From NCBI GenBank assembly GCA_044225555.1, contig JBGAIM010000006.1:360360-424359 (forward strand): a DNA stretch of 64,000 nt, read 5' to 3'. Both the position numbers and the translations under genes were made by a program. This DNA comes from JADLHS01 sp044225555. GTDB taxonomy: Bacteria; Verrucomicrobiota; Verrucomicrobiia; Limisphaerales; JADLHS01. Position 1 is the stretch's first letter. Each line of letters opens with the position of its first letter. Below the pieces are notes generated by a model. It saw only the letters and a program-made list of their open reading frames with translations, had not been told where the DNA came from and made no database searches. Positions 43,401 to 51,551 of this stretch are shown here, one piece after another.

Positions 43401-43910
43401 AAAGTGTGGCTCGCTCATGAACAGGGTTGGGCCTCCGGCGAACGTGCCTGGCAGGGTGCTGCGGGTGGCGGACTCAACTCACAAAAGCGCTCCGACACCT
43501 TCACTCCCGACGGTGGCTTGACGCTTCCTGGCAATCCCGGCAGCATCGGCGGACTGCCCATGGTGGCGGGCAATCGCTACTATTTGGAGTATATCCATCA
43601 CGAAGGTGGCGGCGGGGACTTCGCTTCAGTAACTTACATCATCGCCGGGGAAGCCGACCCAATTAACGGGGATGCCTCGGCCATGACGAATGCCGTCATC
43701 GCCCACTTGGAAGCCCCGGCCGCTCGAGTATTGACCGCGACCAAGTCCGGGAATTCGCTGAACGTCTCCTGGTCGCCAACAGGTGGTCGTTTGGAGGCAA
43801 CGCCTCTGTTGCAGGGCGCGAGCACGGTCTGGACGAACGTGGGCACGGCAAATCCGGCGTCGGTGCCGATTCTGCCTGGCAATCTGTTCCTACGGGTTAC
43901 TGAACCGTAG
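40473..43910 (+). CDS. Secreted protein with four PA14-like modules and Ig-like linkers
   Basis: About 1145 aa from ATG 40473 (MTLKPIRTTKL), giving a signal peptide that ends SLHAQT; the frame extends upstream to 40428. It holds four modules of about 200 residues. Each has a GLF or GYF strand, NYVFYLASDDDGSLFISTNDRP-like core, a WSN/WAS(G)xRxW segment, a QK(R/C)S turn and the ending AGTRYY-E. Three Ig-like linkers (QWRRxG) alternate with them. The C-terminus is a short strand-rich domain (LNVSWSPTGGRLEATPLLQGAS). The same PA14 type starts the giant CotH protein. PA14 domains commonly bind carbohydrate, so surface attachment or glycan binding is inferred. Confidence 0.85.
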   Translation: MTLKPIRTTKLVGWSSALLLLATSLHAQTTFIPGILKRATWAGATRAQVEAGSLAASNAVVTYPTSWDINDGTANYSSRYSGVVIPDTTGEYDFFLAADDDTDLFISTNDQPAGKYMIAQENQWSGVRNYNTAGAGGAVASAQKNSVTWTNGAGVSPYAAGIHLVAGTRYYLEAVHHQGGGGGNCAVTMKAHGLGAADGEPTSLTGSLIGMVIPTPTTLSFTTHPSNTTAYVGMSGRFKVVVSTDSTEGVTYQWRRGGVDITNATAAAFSIVASAADDGAQFDCVVSVPAIGTPSLTRTSAVATLTVPASGALVVNGWLKREVFGNMPQSTAGAVRTAVEAGAVGVPTSTTAVTALDTPNNGANYGERVSGYFTPSTTGRYVFFISSDDDSDFFVSTNDQPSGKQLVAQETIWSANRAWNSSGGGSSLTQKRSDLWMPDPNNPVTPPYADGIAMTAGTRYYIEAVLRAGTGGNGVSVTYALTNEVALGVPADNDASRLTNGVISYVTKPVTTFAITAQPANITQFEGFNYTVSVAVATDSEIAPQYQWRKDGVVVPGATTSSYTKLAAFVDNNSHFSCDIVIPGVTNTTSTTNTVIIQQGVVAVGQIRQEIWTNINVTGVTRAQIENSPGTAPAPDVTSFISGFDVNAFGQNDYVQRLSGLFIAPATTNYVFYLASDDDGSLFISTNDRPENKQRIAFEPNWSNYRQWTQAGNGSATDVAQKCSTTFVDPTTSLPGPGNPNGIPLVAGTRYYMEIVMHQAGGGDPCGATYTYFNDNPPVNGSATALVGSKVGVLVPAATVLNFTINPQSTSTYQSQPVYFFAAATNNSIVPSTYQWRRNGTNIADAVFQNYGFITSTNDNNAVFDCVATAPAGGLVKTSTPATLTIQSGGTVVVGSVVDEIWNSAQASQLGVSSGRLGPANSVTIRTNIDYTSIGDNYGRRVHGYFIPPITTNYVFFIASDDDSYLYISPDDQASRKVWLAHEQGWASGERAWQGAAGGGLNSQKRSDTFTPDGGLTLPGNPGSIGGLPMVAGNRYYLEYIHHEGGGGDFASVTYIIAGEADPINGDASAMTNAVIAHLEAPAARVLTATKSGNSLNVSWSPTGGRLEATPLLQGASTVWTNVGTANPASVPILPGNLFLRVTEP

Positions 43911-43927
43911 AAGTTGGGTTAGGTTGA

Positions 43928-43959
43928 GAGGCTGGACTTCGGTCCAGCCTCTTTTTTTT
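43928..43959 (+). terminator. Rho-independent terminator after the PA14 protein gene
   Basis: A perfect 10-bp stem GAGGCTGGAC / GTCCAGCCTC with the stable loop TTCG is followed by eight T residues. It lies 18 bases after the stop codon at 43910. Strong canonical terminator. Confidence 0.93.
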
Positions 43960-43994
43960 GAACAATCCAATCGATTGGGTTAGAACTGCGGCCT

Positions 43995-46490
43995 TTGAAA
44001 CCAAAGCAGAAGCAGCATGCGGCGTCCGAGGCGGAATCTGCTCCCCCCGCAGCGCGAACGCGCGACAACCTTTCAGTGCGCCGCAAATGGCTCTTTCGCC
44101 TTGTGGCGTTGCTGGGCGCGCCGGCGCTGCTCTTCGTCCTGCTGGAGTTGGCGCTGCACCTGGCTGGCTTCGGCTACGAATCGGCTTTTTTTGTCCGCAA
44201 CCCGGTGGCCGGACAACCCACGTTGGTGGAGAACCGGCAGTTTAGCCGGCGCTACTTTTCCAAGCAATTAATGCGGCTGCCCAAGCCGTTGGCATTTACT
44301 CCCGCCAAACCAGGCCAGACCTGGCGCGTGTTTGTGTTCGGCGAATCCGCCGCCGAGGGCGATCCTTCGCCCTCGTTCGGATTCGCGCGCATTTTGCAGG
44401 TGTTGCTCCGTGAGCGTTATCCCGACCAGAATATCGAATTCATCAACACCTCCGTTACTGCCATAAACTCCCATGTCATCCGGCCCATTGCCGGCGAATG
44501 CGCGGATTATTCCGGGGATGTTTGGGTGATTTACATGGGCAACAACGAAGTCGTTGGTCCGTTTGGATCCGGGACGGTGTTTGGCGCGCAGGCCCCGAGC
44601 CTGCCTTTAATTCGCGCGAGTATCGCCTTGAAGACGACGAAGACCGGGCAGCTCCTGGATGAAGTCATTGAATCCGTTGGCCATCGCGGGCCGCGGGTGT
44701 GGGAGGGAATGGAGATGTTCCTGAAACAGCAGGTGCGTCAGACGGATCCGCGCATGGCTGCCGTTTACTCGCACTTTGAAGCGAATCTTTCTGACATACT
44801 CAGTGCCGGGGTGCGTTCCGGCGCAAAAGTCGTGGTCAGCACCGTCGGCAGCAACTTGCGGGATTGCGCGCCGCTCGCGTCGTTGCATCGGGCAGATTTC
44901 CCGCCGGAGAAGATCACTGAGTGGGACAACCTCTATCAGGCTGGTGTAACATTGGAGAGTGCGGGAAAATTTGCTGAAGCGGTCCTCCAGTACCAGCGCG
45001 CGGCGCAACTCGATGACCAATTCGCCGACCTGCAATTCCGTCTCGCACGGTGCTTTGCGGCGTCGGGCCGGCCCGCCGAAGCGCACCAGCATTTTGTGCT
45101 CGCTCGTGACCTCGACACCCTTCGCTTCCGTGCCGACAGCCGCATCAATGAAATTATCCGCCAACAGGCCAGGCAGTGGCAGGCGCGTGGCGTGTCCTTG
45201 GCGGATGCCGCGTCGCAACTGGAACAAGAAAGCAAAGCTGGGACGCCGGGCGCCGAGTACTTTTACGAACACGTCCACCTGACCTTTTTGGGGAATTTGT
45301 CGCCCGAAGCCTGCGCCCGGCGACTGGGACTCACCGACTGGGAGCAACTGCAAATGGCGGAGGAAATGTTGCGGCGGACCAGCCGGCCCCCTTTCACCAA
45401 TCAACTGGATCATGCGACAGATGCGAAACAGCGCGAGGGAATTGTCGCTGAACTGCGTGAGCGGGACAGAACGAACTTCCAATCGTCTGTTGCAATCTAT
45501 GAGCAGGCGATCGCCCACGCCACCAATGACTGGCAGTTACACGATAATTTTGCCGGGGCTTTGCTCCAGCATGGGGAGCGAACCAGGGCAATCGAGCATT
45601 GGCAACGAGTCACGCAACTGCTGCCGCATCGGATCCAGACTTACGACCTGCTCGGCAGTGTCCTGTTCGAAGCGGGTCGTGTGAACGAAGCGGAGGCTTG
45701 CTATCAGCAAGCACTGCGCATTGATCCCGACTCGGTGGATGGACACGTTGGGTTGGGCCGGGTCTGGCTGGCGCAGAATCGGGGACCGGAAGCCGTCCTT
45801 GAATTTCGACGGGCTGTGCAATTGCAACCGCAAACCGGGCACATTCAAAATCACCTCGGGCTGGCATTGCTCCAGTTGAACAAGGCTGCGGAGGCTGAGG
45901 CGACCTTCCGCGCGATCCTCGTCGCCGAGCCGGATTTTCTTCCCGCACGCTTGAATCTCGGCAGCGCCCTGCTGGCCCAGGGTAAGCTTGAAGAGGCGAT
46001 TACCGGCTATCAGGAACTGATCCGTGGAAGCCCCGGCAATGTGCCGGCCCGGCTGGCACTGGCCAAGGCGCTGGCAAAGCAGGGGCGAGTTACGGAAGCG
46101 ATGCAACAGAACATCGAAGCCGTCCGGCAGCAGCCGGAGGATTTCGACGCGCGTTACGCGCTCGGCAGCGCACTAATCCGCCAGCAGCGCTTCGCCGATT
46201 CGGCGGAACATTTCGCCGCCGCCGTGCAACTTCGGCCAGGGTCTTTTGAGGCGCGCCTCAATTACGGCACCATTCTGGCCAACCAGGGCAAGACCGCCGA
46301 GGCATGCGTGCAATTCGAGGAAGCGCTCCGGTCGAATCCGAATTTTGCACCAGCGCATCTCAATCTCGCTGTGGCGCTCGTGCAGCAGAAGCGGTTCGAG
46401 GAGGCCGGCCTTCATCTGCGGGAAGTGCTGCGGATAGACCCGGGAAACGCTTCCGCCCGGCGGCTGATTGAGAGCATGCCGCGGAATTGA
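43995..46490 (+). CDS. Membrane-anchored SGNH-hydrolase-like protein with TPR repeats
   Basis: 831 aa from a TTG start. A basic cytoplasmic start and one membrane helix (ALLFVLLELALHLAGFG) precede an SGNH-type domain. It has block I FVFGESAAEGDPSPS (Ser118), block II/III-like VWVIYMGNNEVVGPFG and a late block V EHVHLTFLGN (His426/His428). A first TPR unit (LESAGKFAEAVLQYQRAAQ) is inserted inside this domain, and at least nine TPR units fill residues about 485-830. The layout suggests an esterase or acyl-transfer activity on a scaffold outside the membrane. Block I has Glu where GDS-lipases have Asp, so activity is not certain. Confidence 0.8.
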   Translation: MKPKQKQHAASEAESAPPAARTRDNLSVRRKWLFRLVALLGAPALLFVLLELALHLAGFGYESAFFVRNPVAGQPTLVENRQFSRRYFSKQLMRLPKPLAFTPAKPGQTWRVFVFGESAAEGDPSPSFGFARILQVLLRERYPDQNIEFINTSVTAINSHVIRPIAGECADYSGDVWVIYMGNNEVVGPFGSGTVFGAQAPSLPLIRASIALKTTKTGQLLDEVIESVGHRGPRVWEGMEMFLKQQVRQTDPRMAAVYSHFEANLSDILSAGVRSGAKVVVSTVGSNLRDCAPLASLHRADFPPEKITEWDNLYQAGVTLESAGKFAEAVLQYQRAAQLDDQFADLQFRLARCFAASGRPAEAHQHFVLARDLDTLRFRADSRINEIIRQQARQWQARGVSLADAASQLEQESKAGTPGAEYFYEHVHLTFLGNLSPEACARRLGLTDWEQLQMAEEMLRRTSRPPFTNQLDHATDAKQREGIVAELRERDRTNFQSSVAIYEQAIAHATNDWQLHDNFAGALLQHGERTRAIEHWQRVTQLLPHRIQTYDLLGSVLFEAGRVNEAEACYQQALRIDPDSVDGHVGLGRVWLAQNRGPEAVLEFRRAVQLQPQTGHIQNHLGLALLQLNKAAEAEATFRAILVAEPDFLPARLNLGSALLAQGKLEEAITGYQELIRGSPGNVPARLALAKALAKQGRVTEAMQQNIEAVRQQPEDFDARYALGSALIRQQRFADSAEHFAAAVQLRPGSFEARLNYGTILANQGKTAEACVQFEEALRSNPNFAPAHLNLAVALVQQKRFEEAGLHLREVLRIDPGNASARRLIESMPRN

Positions 46491-46493
46491 GTA

Positions 46494-46535
46494 GAGGCGA
46501 GGTGCCCGAAATGGACGATCGGGCCGCCTCGCCTC
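46494..46535. terminator. Bidirectional hairpin between TPR gene and porin gene
   Basis: GAGGCGAGG-GCCCGA pairs with TCGGGC-CCTCGCCTC across a nine-base loop, with only small bulges. It starts four bases after the TPR gene's stop and lies between two convergent genes. The T tract is weak (GTTTC), but the stem is long and the position is right for terminating both. Confidence 0.6.
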
Positions 46536-46581
46536 CGTTTCGATCATCGGAGGAACCAATGATCAGAGTTTCATGGACCCG

Positions 46582-47793
46582 TTAGAACATGTAGATCACG
46601 TTCAGGCCGAGTGACAGGGCATTCTTGTCGGAGGGCGGCCCACCAATCGGTCCGCCAAAGGGCTTGTCACCCGTGAGCGAGGTATCCCAACGGAACTCCA
46701 ACCGGGTAATGGTGTTGGCCCAGAGGGAATAGTCCACCGTGGTGGTAAGCGAAAACAGCTCATCATGGCCAGCCGTGGCCGCCGTGTAACCGAAGACGCC
46801 GTTGCTGCCGTTGGCCCAGTCAAAGCGGGTGTTGACCTTCAGCTTTTCCGTCGCTTGATACGAAAGATAGGCCGCCAGCGCGTTCGCATATGAATCGTCG
46901 AAGTTGATGCCCGTCGTGTAGTCATACGCCAGGCCAACGCTGAGTCCCTTCAGCGGCGTTGGAATGCTCGCACCGACATACCAGTTCTCCTGCATCCAGC
47001 CGTTTGAATTCGGGGTGTTCGCCCCACCGCCATTGACGCCACCGGTGTAACCAGCAGAAAGGGTAGCGCCCTTGAGAAAACCAAAGCTCTCCGGTGCGGT
47101 CAGGGTCACCATGGTGAGATACGCCTTCTTGGATTCAGCCCCGTTGTATTTCGAGTTCACCTGGTTGTTGAAGCCGGCCATATTGCCGACGCCCGCCTGG
47201 ACGCTGGCCCATTCGCAAATTTTGTACGAGCCGGAAATGCCAGTGTGCGCCGAGGACTCGATGTAGAAACCATAGGAACGACTCCAATTCGGATCCTTGT
47301 ACGTGTCGTAGGCTTCGTAACCGTTGTAAGTGCCGAACTGACCGACCTTGAAGTCGATGCCGTTGCCCACCGGAACCCGGAGAAGGACCACTGCTTCATT
47401 GAAGGCCACATCGCCGCCGCTCGGCGTATTGACCGCCGGCACCGTGCTGGGGATGAAGGAACCGGTGCCGCGCTTTGCCGCGCCGGGGCCAAACAGCATC
47501 TGCACGTTGTAGCCTGCGGCCCACTCGGTTTCATCCAGCGGTTTGTTCAGAGTCAAGCTGACGACGTTGAGATTAAATCCGTCCTGCACATCGGTGCCAT
47601 CGTACACCCGGCCCGGCATGTTGCCGTTGCCCGTGCCGAATTTCCAAATGGCGGTGGTATCAATGTAGCCGCTCAACGTGGTCGAGCTTAATGCCGTCTG
47701 CACGAAGTTCTGCTTTTCTTCTGCGGAAGCCACGGCAGGGATGCTGATCAAACCCACGCCAAGAAGCACCTGGGTCCATTTATTCATTTTCAT
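46582..47793 (-). CDS. Outer-membrane beta-barrel porin, divergent from the urea transporter
   Basis: About 403 aa from ATG 47793 (MKMNKWTQVLLGVGLISIPAVASA), which gives a good signal peptide; the open frame extends upstream without one. The mature protein alternates short amphipathic strands and Gly/Asn-rich turns (LSGYIDTTAIWKFGTGNG, FKVGQFGTYNGYEAYDTY, LSVGLAYDYTTGINF) and ends in Phe (LNVIYMF), as beta-barrel proteins do. It resembles the family of putative porins often found next to ammonium or urea uptake genes. Divergence from urtA suggests it lets urea or small N compounds across the outer membrane; this is positional inference. Confidence 0.82.
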   Translation of the reverse strand: MKMNKWTQVLLGVGLISIPAVASAEEKQNFVQTALSSTTLSGYIDTTAIWKFGTGNGNMPGRVYDGTDVQDGFNLNVVSLTLNKPLDETEWAAGYNVQMLFGPGAAKRGTGSFIPSTVPAVNTPSGGDVAFNEAVVLLRVPVGNGIDFKVGQFGTYNGYEAYDTYKDPNWSRSYGFYIESSAHTGISGSYKICEWASVQAGVGNMAGFNNQVNSKYNGAESKKAYLTMVTLTAPESFGFLKGATLSAGYTGGVNGGGANTPNSNGWMQENWYVGASIPTPLKGLSVGLAYDYTTGINFDDSYANALAAYLSYQATEKLKVNTRFDWANGSNGVFGYTAATAGHDELFSLTTTVDYSLWANTITRLEFRWDTSLTGDKPFGGPIGGPPSDKNALSLGLNVIYMF

Positions 47794-48506
47794 TGTTTTG
47801 TTTGTTTCTGTTTTGACCGGGTTGGTTTTCGAACGTGTGCTCTGGTGAACACGAACGCGATTGCCGCTCCCTAGCAAACCCGGTGCCTGCGCTGCGCTCG
47901 CCGCGGGCAACAATTCTGAGAGTTGCGATTTCTGAAAAATGCAGCGTCGAGTTTCTTCGCTACGGAACTCCGCAATCGCGCCACCCGCTTCCTCGAACCC
48001 GGCGAGCGAGGCGATCCAGTTTTCCTGGCGGGCGATGAAAGCAAATCCTTCGGCAACGCTGGGGACAAACTGCGTTGCTCAGTTGATTCACTTTCCGCGC
48101 GGGCTCCGTGCTTCCGGAGTCACTAGCAGCGGTCAAGCGAGGACGGAATCACAGCCACGGGGGCCCTGGAATGAACAATCGTTGGCGAAGTAGAAATTGT
48201 GTTGAAACAAATTCATCATGAATTCTTCTGTTGAAAAATAGCCGGGCTGTTCAAAAAAGCGGAGCAGTTAATCGCTCTCGATCCCGGTCAAAAAAATTTG
48301 CGCCGCACGATTTGAGGAGAATTCACGCATCGGTCGTTCGGGAATAATCCGTGGCATATCGAGTGCTAAACCTCCGCCCGAAGCGCGGTGCCGGATAATC
48401 ATCAGCGGTAGCTGGTTGCTGGCCCTCGCAAAAACCATCAAGACCAAACGCTCAAAGCGAGCGTTCCGTACGGTAGAACTGAACTCAATAAACCCCCGAA
48501 CCCTGA
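47794..48506. other. Regulatory gap between porin and urtA
   Basis: About 710 bases without a convincing gene, flanked by two divergent genes likely to be co-regulated. The porin-proximal half is GC-rich. The stretch from 48180 to 48300 is AT-rich (TTCATCATGAATTCTTC; AAAAAAATTTG). A candidate sigma-54 promoter lies at 48352-48367. Small open frames here lack ribosome sites or family features. The long leader before urtA leaves room for activator binding. Confidence 0.55.
48352..48367 (+). promoter_or_regulatory. Candidate sigma-54 promoter upstream of urtA
   Basis: TGGCATATCGAGTGCT has GG and GC exactly 12 bases apart, the invariant spacing of -24/-12 promoters (consensus TGGCAC-N5-TTGC). 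It misses two consensus bases. It sits about 140 bases before the urtA ATG. Urea uptake operons are often under nitrogen control through sigma-54 and NtrC, so the position fits. Confidence 0.35.
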
Positions 48507-49757
48507 ATGAAAATGAATCTGTCGAAATGGAAGAAAGTCATCCCGATTTGTGCGCTGTCAGCCGCGCTGGCGGTCAGTCTGCAGGCGGCGGACACCGTAA
48601 AGGTCGGTGTGCTGCACTCGCTGAGCGGCACAATGGCGATCAGTGAGACGTCCTTGAAGGATGTGCTGCTGTTCACGTTTGATGAGATCAACAAAGGCGG
48701 CGGCATCAAGGTGGGCGATAAGAATTATCTGATTGAGCCCGTCGTCGTGGATCCGGCATCCAACTGGCCGCTGTTCGCGGAGAAGGCGGAGCAACTGTTG
48801 GTGAAGGACAAAGTGGCCGTGGTATTCGGTTGCTGGACCTCGGTGAGCCGCAAGTCGTGTCTCCCTGTTTTCGAGCGCAATAATGGGTTGCTCTTCTATC
48901 CGGTCCAATATGAAGGCGAGGAGTTGTCCAAGAACATTTTCTACACCGCCGAAGCGGTGAATCAGCAAGCCATCCCCCCGGTGGATTACATGCTGGCGGA
49001 GGGCAAAAAGAAATTCTACCTGCTCGGCTCGGACTATGTCTATCCGCGCACCACGAACAAGATTCTCAAACAGTATCTCAAGATGAAGGGTATTCCGGAC
49101 GAGGACATCATTGAGATCTACACACCTTTTGGTCACACAGATTATCAAACCATTGTTGCCGCGATTAAGAAGTTCGCCGCCGGCGGCAATGCCTGTGTGA
49201 TCAGCACGCTTAACGGCGACACCAATGTTCCGTTCTTCAAGGAGTTCGCCAATGCCGGCCTGACTTCAGAAAATTGCCCGGTCGTTTCCTTCTCGATCTC
49301 GGAGGACGAATTCCGCGGCCTGCCCGCCAAGCAACTCGCCGGGCATCTCGGTTGCTGGACTTATTTCATGTCGGTGAAGACTCCGGAGAACGAGAAATTC
49401 GTCAAGGACTTCATGGCCTGGGTCAAAGACCCGAAAGTCACCGGCGTGGATTACAAGGTCACGGGGGTTGATCCCAAAGGCCGGGTCACTTGCAGCCCCA
49501 TGAATCTCTCCCGCATGGGCGTTTACCTTTGGGCGCAGGCGGTGACAAAAGCCGGATCGTTTGATGTGGACAAGGTTCGCGAAGCCTTGATCGGCCAGAA
49601 ATTCAAAGGCCCGGCGGGTGAAGTGACGATGCAGGACAATCACCATCTGGTGAACAACGTCTTCATCGGCGAAACCCTGCCCAATGGGCAGTTCAAGATC
49701 ATCAAGACGTTCAACGCGGTGGCGGGTGAGCCGTTCAGTGAAAAGTTCCTGAAATAA
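48507..49757 (+). CDS. urtA: Urea ABC transporter substrate-binding protein
   Basis: 416 aa with a signal peptide (VIPICALSAALAVSLQA). The mature protein is a type I periplasmic binding protein of the branched-chain amino acid/urea class: VKVGVLHSLSGTMAISETSLKDV, FGCWTSVSRKSCLPVFERNNGLLFYPVQYEGEE, NIFYTAEAVNQQAIPPVDYM, LLGSDYVYPRTTN and STLNGDTNVPFF. All are diagnostic of UrtA rather than LivJ. It binds urea in the periplasm and delivers it to UrtBC. First gene of the urt-ure locus, followed by a hairpin terminator/attenuator that may make it more abundant than the membrane parts. Confidence 0.96.
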   Translation: MKMNLSKWKKVIPICALSAALAVSLQAADTVKVGVLHSLSGTMAISETSLKDVLLFTFDEINKGGGIKVGDKNYLIEPVVVDPASNWPLFAEKAEQLLVKDKVAVVFGCWTSVSRKSCLPVFERNNGLLFYPVQYEGEELSKNIFYTAEAVNQQAIPPVDYMLAEGKKKFYLLGSDYVYPRTTNKILKQYLKMKGIPDEDIIEIYTPFGHTDYQTIVAAIKKFAAGGNACVISTLNGDTNVPFFKEFANAGLTSENCPVVSFSISEDEFRGLPAKQLAGHLGCWTYFMSVKTPENEKFVKDFMAWVKDPKVTGVDYKVTGVDPKGRVTCSPMNLSRMGVYLWAQAVTKAGSFDVDKVREALIGQKFKGPAGEVTMQDNHHLVNNVFIGETLPNGQFKIIKTFNAVAGEPFSEKFLK

Positions 49758-49777
49758 CCGCAAGGGGATGAATCAAC

Positions 49778-49809
49778 AAGGAGGCGGGCCCTGCGGTCCG
49801 CCTCCTTTT
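49778..49809 (+). terminator. Attenuator-type terminator between urtA and urtB
   Basis: A 13-bp stem (AAGGAGGCGGGCC / GGTCCGCCTCCTT, one G-T pair) with a CTGC loop is followed by a short T run. It ends only six bases before the urtB ATG. It probably terminates part of the transcripts after the highly needed binding protein. The left arm also contains the best Shine-Dalgarno-like sequence for urtB (AAGGAGG), buried in the stem. Confidence 0.75.
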
Positions 49810-49814
49810 ACTAA

Positions 49815-51551
49815 ATGGACACCACGTTGCGCCTGAAGAGAGCGTTGAGCTTTTTCATGGTCGGTGTTTTCTTCGCCCTCTCCGTTCGGGGTGATACCAC
49901 CAATGACTATCGCAAAACGCTGACACAAGCCGTCATTTCCGAGGACGCCGCCGCGCAAATCGAGTTGGTCAAACAACTGGTCGGCAGCACCGACGAACTC
50001 GTCTCGCGGGGGCTGGCTGCCTGGCGAATGGGCGAGCTTTACGTGCTTGAAAGCCCCGCCGGCGTGAAAACGCCATTCGTGCTCGATGCTCAACAGGATA
50101 CCGAAGGAAAGGCCAGGGGGGTTAGTCTCGTTGACGGACAATTTATCAAGGATGGCGCGGGAAATCCGGCGAAGTTTCTTGCCTCTGAGTTGACGGCCGC
50201 CGACACGAGTTCCAAACTTCGCAAAGCCATCAAGACTGCACTGGACCTCTTTGCCATTGCGAACCCCATGCCGCGGATGCGGCGCGATGCCGTAATCAAG
50301 CTCGGTCAGGAGCAAAACCCCGATTACATTCCACACTTTGAAGGGCGATTGAAAATCGAAACAGATGCGGAAGTCACCCGGGCCCTCAATGAAGCCATCC
50401 AGTTGACGTGCTCCGCCAGCACCAATGCCGCGGTGCGCAACCCGGCAATCGCGGCGTTGGGGGCAATGCATTCCATCAACGCGCTCGAATTCTTGAAGCA
50501 ACTCAATAAGGCCGTTGCCAAAGCACCTGCGATGTACGGTGACGAAACCATCCGCAACTTGCGCACGGCCATCGGCGAAATCGAGATGCATCTGTGGTGG
50601 GGCAATCTGATCGGAACGGCCTTTCGTGGATTGAGTCTCGCCTCCGTATTGCTCATCGCCGCTCTCGGACTGGCCATCACGTTCGGTCTGATGGGCGTCA
50701 TCAACATGGCGCACGGCGAAGTCATGGCCGTTGGTTCCTACACCGCCTATATGGTGCAGGGAATTTTTGGCACCGGCCTATTGTTTTCACTGTTTGGAAA
50801 ACCGATCTCGATCAAGGGATTGGGATTAACGGGCGGTGGTTTTGATTGTTACTTTGTGATTGCGCTCGTTGCCTCCTTTATCACCGCCGCGCTTGTGGGT
50901 CTCGTGCTCGAACGCGGCATTATCCGCTTCCTCTACAAGCGCCCGCTTGAATCTCTGCTCGCGACGTGGGGGGTGAGTCTCGTGCTGCAACAAATCTTCC
51001 GCCACACCTTCGGCGCCGCCAACGTACAGGTGGACTCGCCCTCCTTCCTCAGTGGCAGCTTTACGTTCAATGGCTCGCCCATCGGCTTCAACCGCATCTT
51101 CGTCATCGGCTTTGCCGTCGCCATTGTTTACGGCACGTACCTGTTGCTCACCAAAACCTCGCTCGGCTTGCAGATCCGCGCCGTGATGCAGAATCGCAAC
51201 ATGGCTTCCTGCGTCGGCGTTCGCACGGACCGCGTGAACATGATGACTTTTGCGCTGGGCTCGGGCCTGGCCGGCATGGCGGGTTGCTGTATGTCACAGA
51301 TTGCCAACGTCGGCCCCAGCCTCGGCCAGAGTTACATCGTGGACTGCTTCATGATCGTGGTGCTCGGCGGCGTCGGAAACATCGTGGGCACTGTGACCGC
51401 CTCGCTGGGCGTTGGCGTCACCAATCAGATTCTCGAACCCTGGCTCGGCGCGGTGCTCGGAAAAATTGTTGTGCTCGCGGCCATCATCTTGTTTCTGCAA
51501 TGGCGGCCAGCCGGCATCTTCGTCACCCGCAGCCGCAGTCTTGACTCATGA
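49815..51551 (+). CDS. urtB: Urea ABC transporter permease UrtB
   Basis: 578 aa. A signal peptide and an extracytoplasmic N-terminal region of about 240 residues with HEAT-like helices (MPRMRRDAVIKLGQEQ, NAAVRNPAIAALGAMHS) precede the LivH-type membrane domain. The latter has GLAITFGLMGVINMAHGEVMAVGSYTAY, TWGVSLVLQQIFRHTFGAANVQV, IRAVMQNRNMASCVGVRTDRVN and IVVLGGVGNIVGTVTAS. This long N-terminal extension is normal for UrtB and separates it from LivH. Forms the channel with UrtC, whose ATG overlaps its stop by four bases. Confidence 0.96.
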   Translation: MDTTLRLKRALSFFMVGVFFALSVRGDTTNDYRKTLTQAVISEDAAAQIELVKQLVGSTDELVSRGLAAWRMGELYVLESPAGVKTPFVLDAQQDTEGKARGVSLVDGQFIKDGAGNPAKFLASELTAADTSSKLRKAIKTALDLFAIANPMPRMRRDAVIKLGQEQNPDYIPHFEGRLKIETDAEVTRALNEAIQLTCSASTNAAVRNPAIAALGAMHSINALEFLKQLNKAVAKAPAMYGDETIRNLRTAIGEIEMHLWWGNLIGTAFRGLSLASVLLIAALGLAITFGLMGVINMAHGEVMAVGSYTAYMVQGIFGTGLLFSLFGKPISIKGLGLTGGGFDCYFVIALVASFITAALVGLVLERGIIRFLYKRPLESLLATWGVSLVLQQIFRHTFGAANVQVDSPSFLSGSFTFNGSPIGFNRIFVIGFAVAIVYGTYLLLTKTSLGLQIRAVMQNRNMASCVGVRTDRVNMMTFALGSGLAGMAGCCMSQIANVGPSLGQSYIVDCFMIVVLGGVGNIVGTVTASLGVGVTNQILEPWLGAVLGKIVVLAAIILFLQWRPAGIFVTRSRSLDS

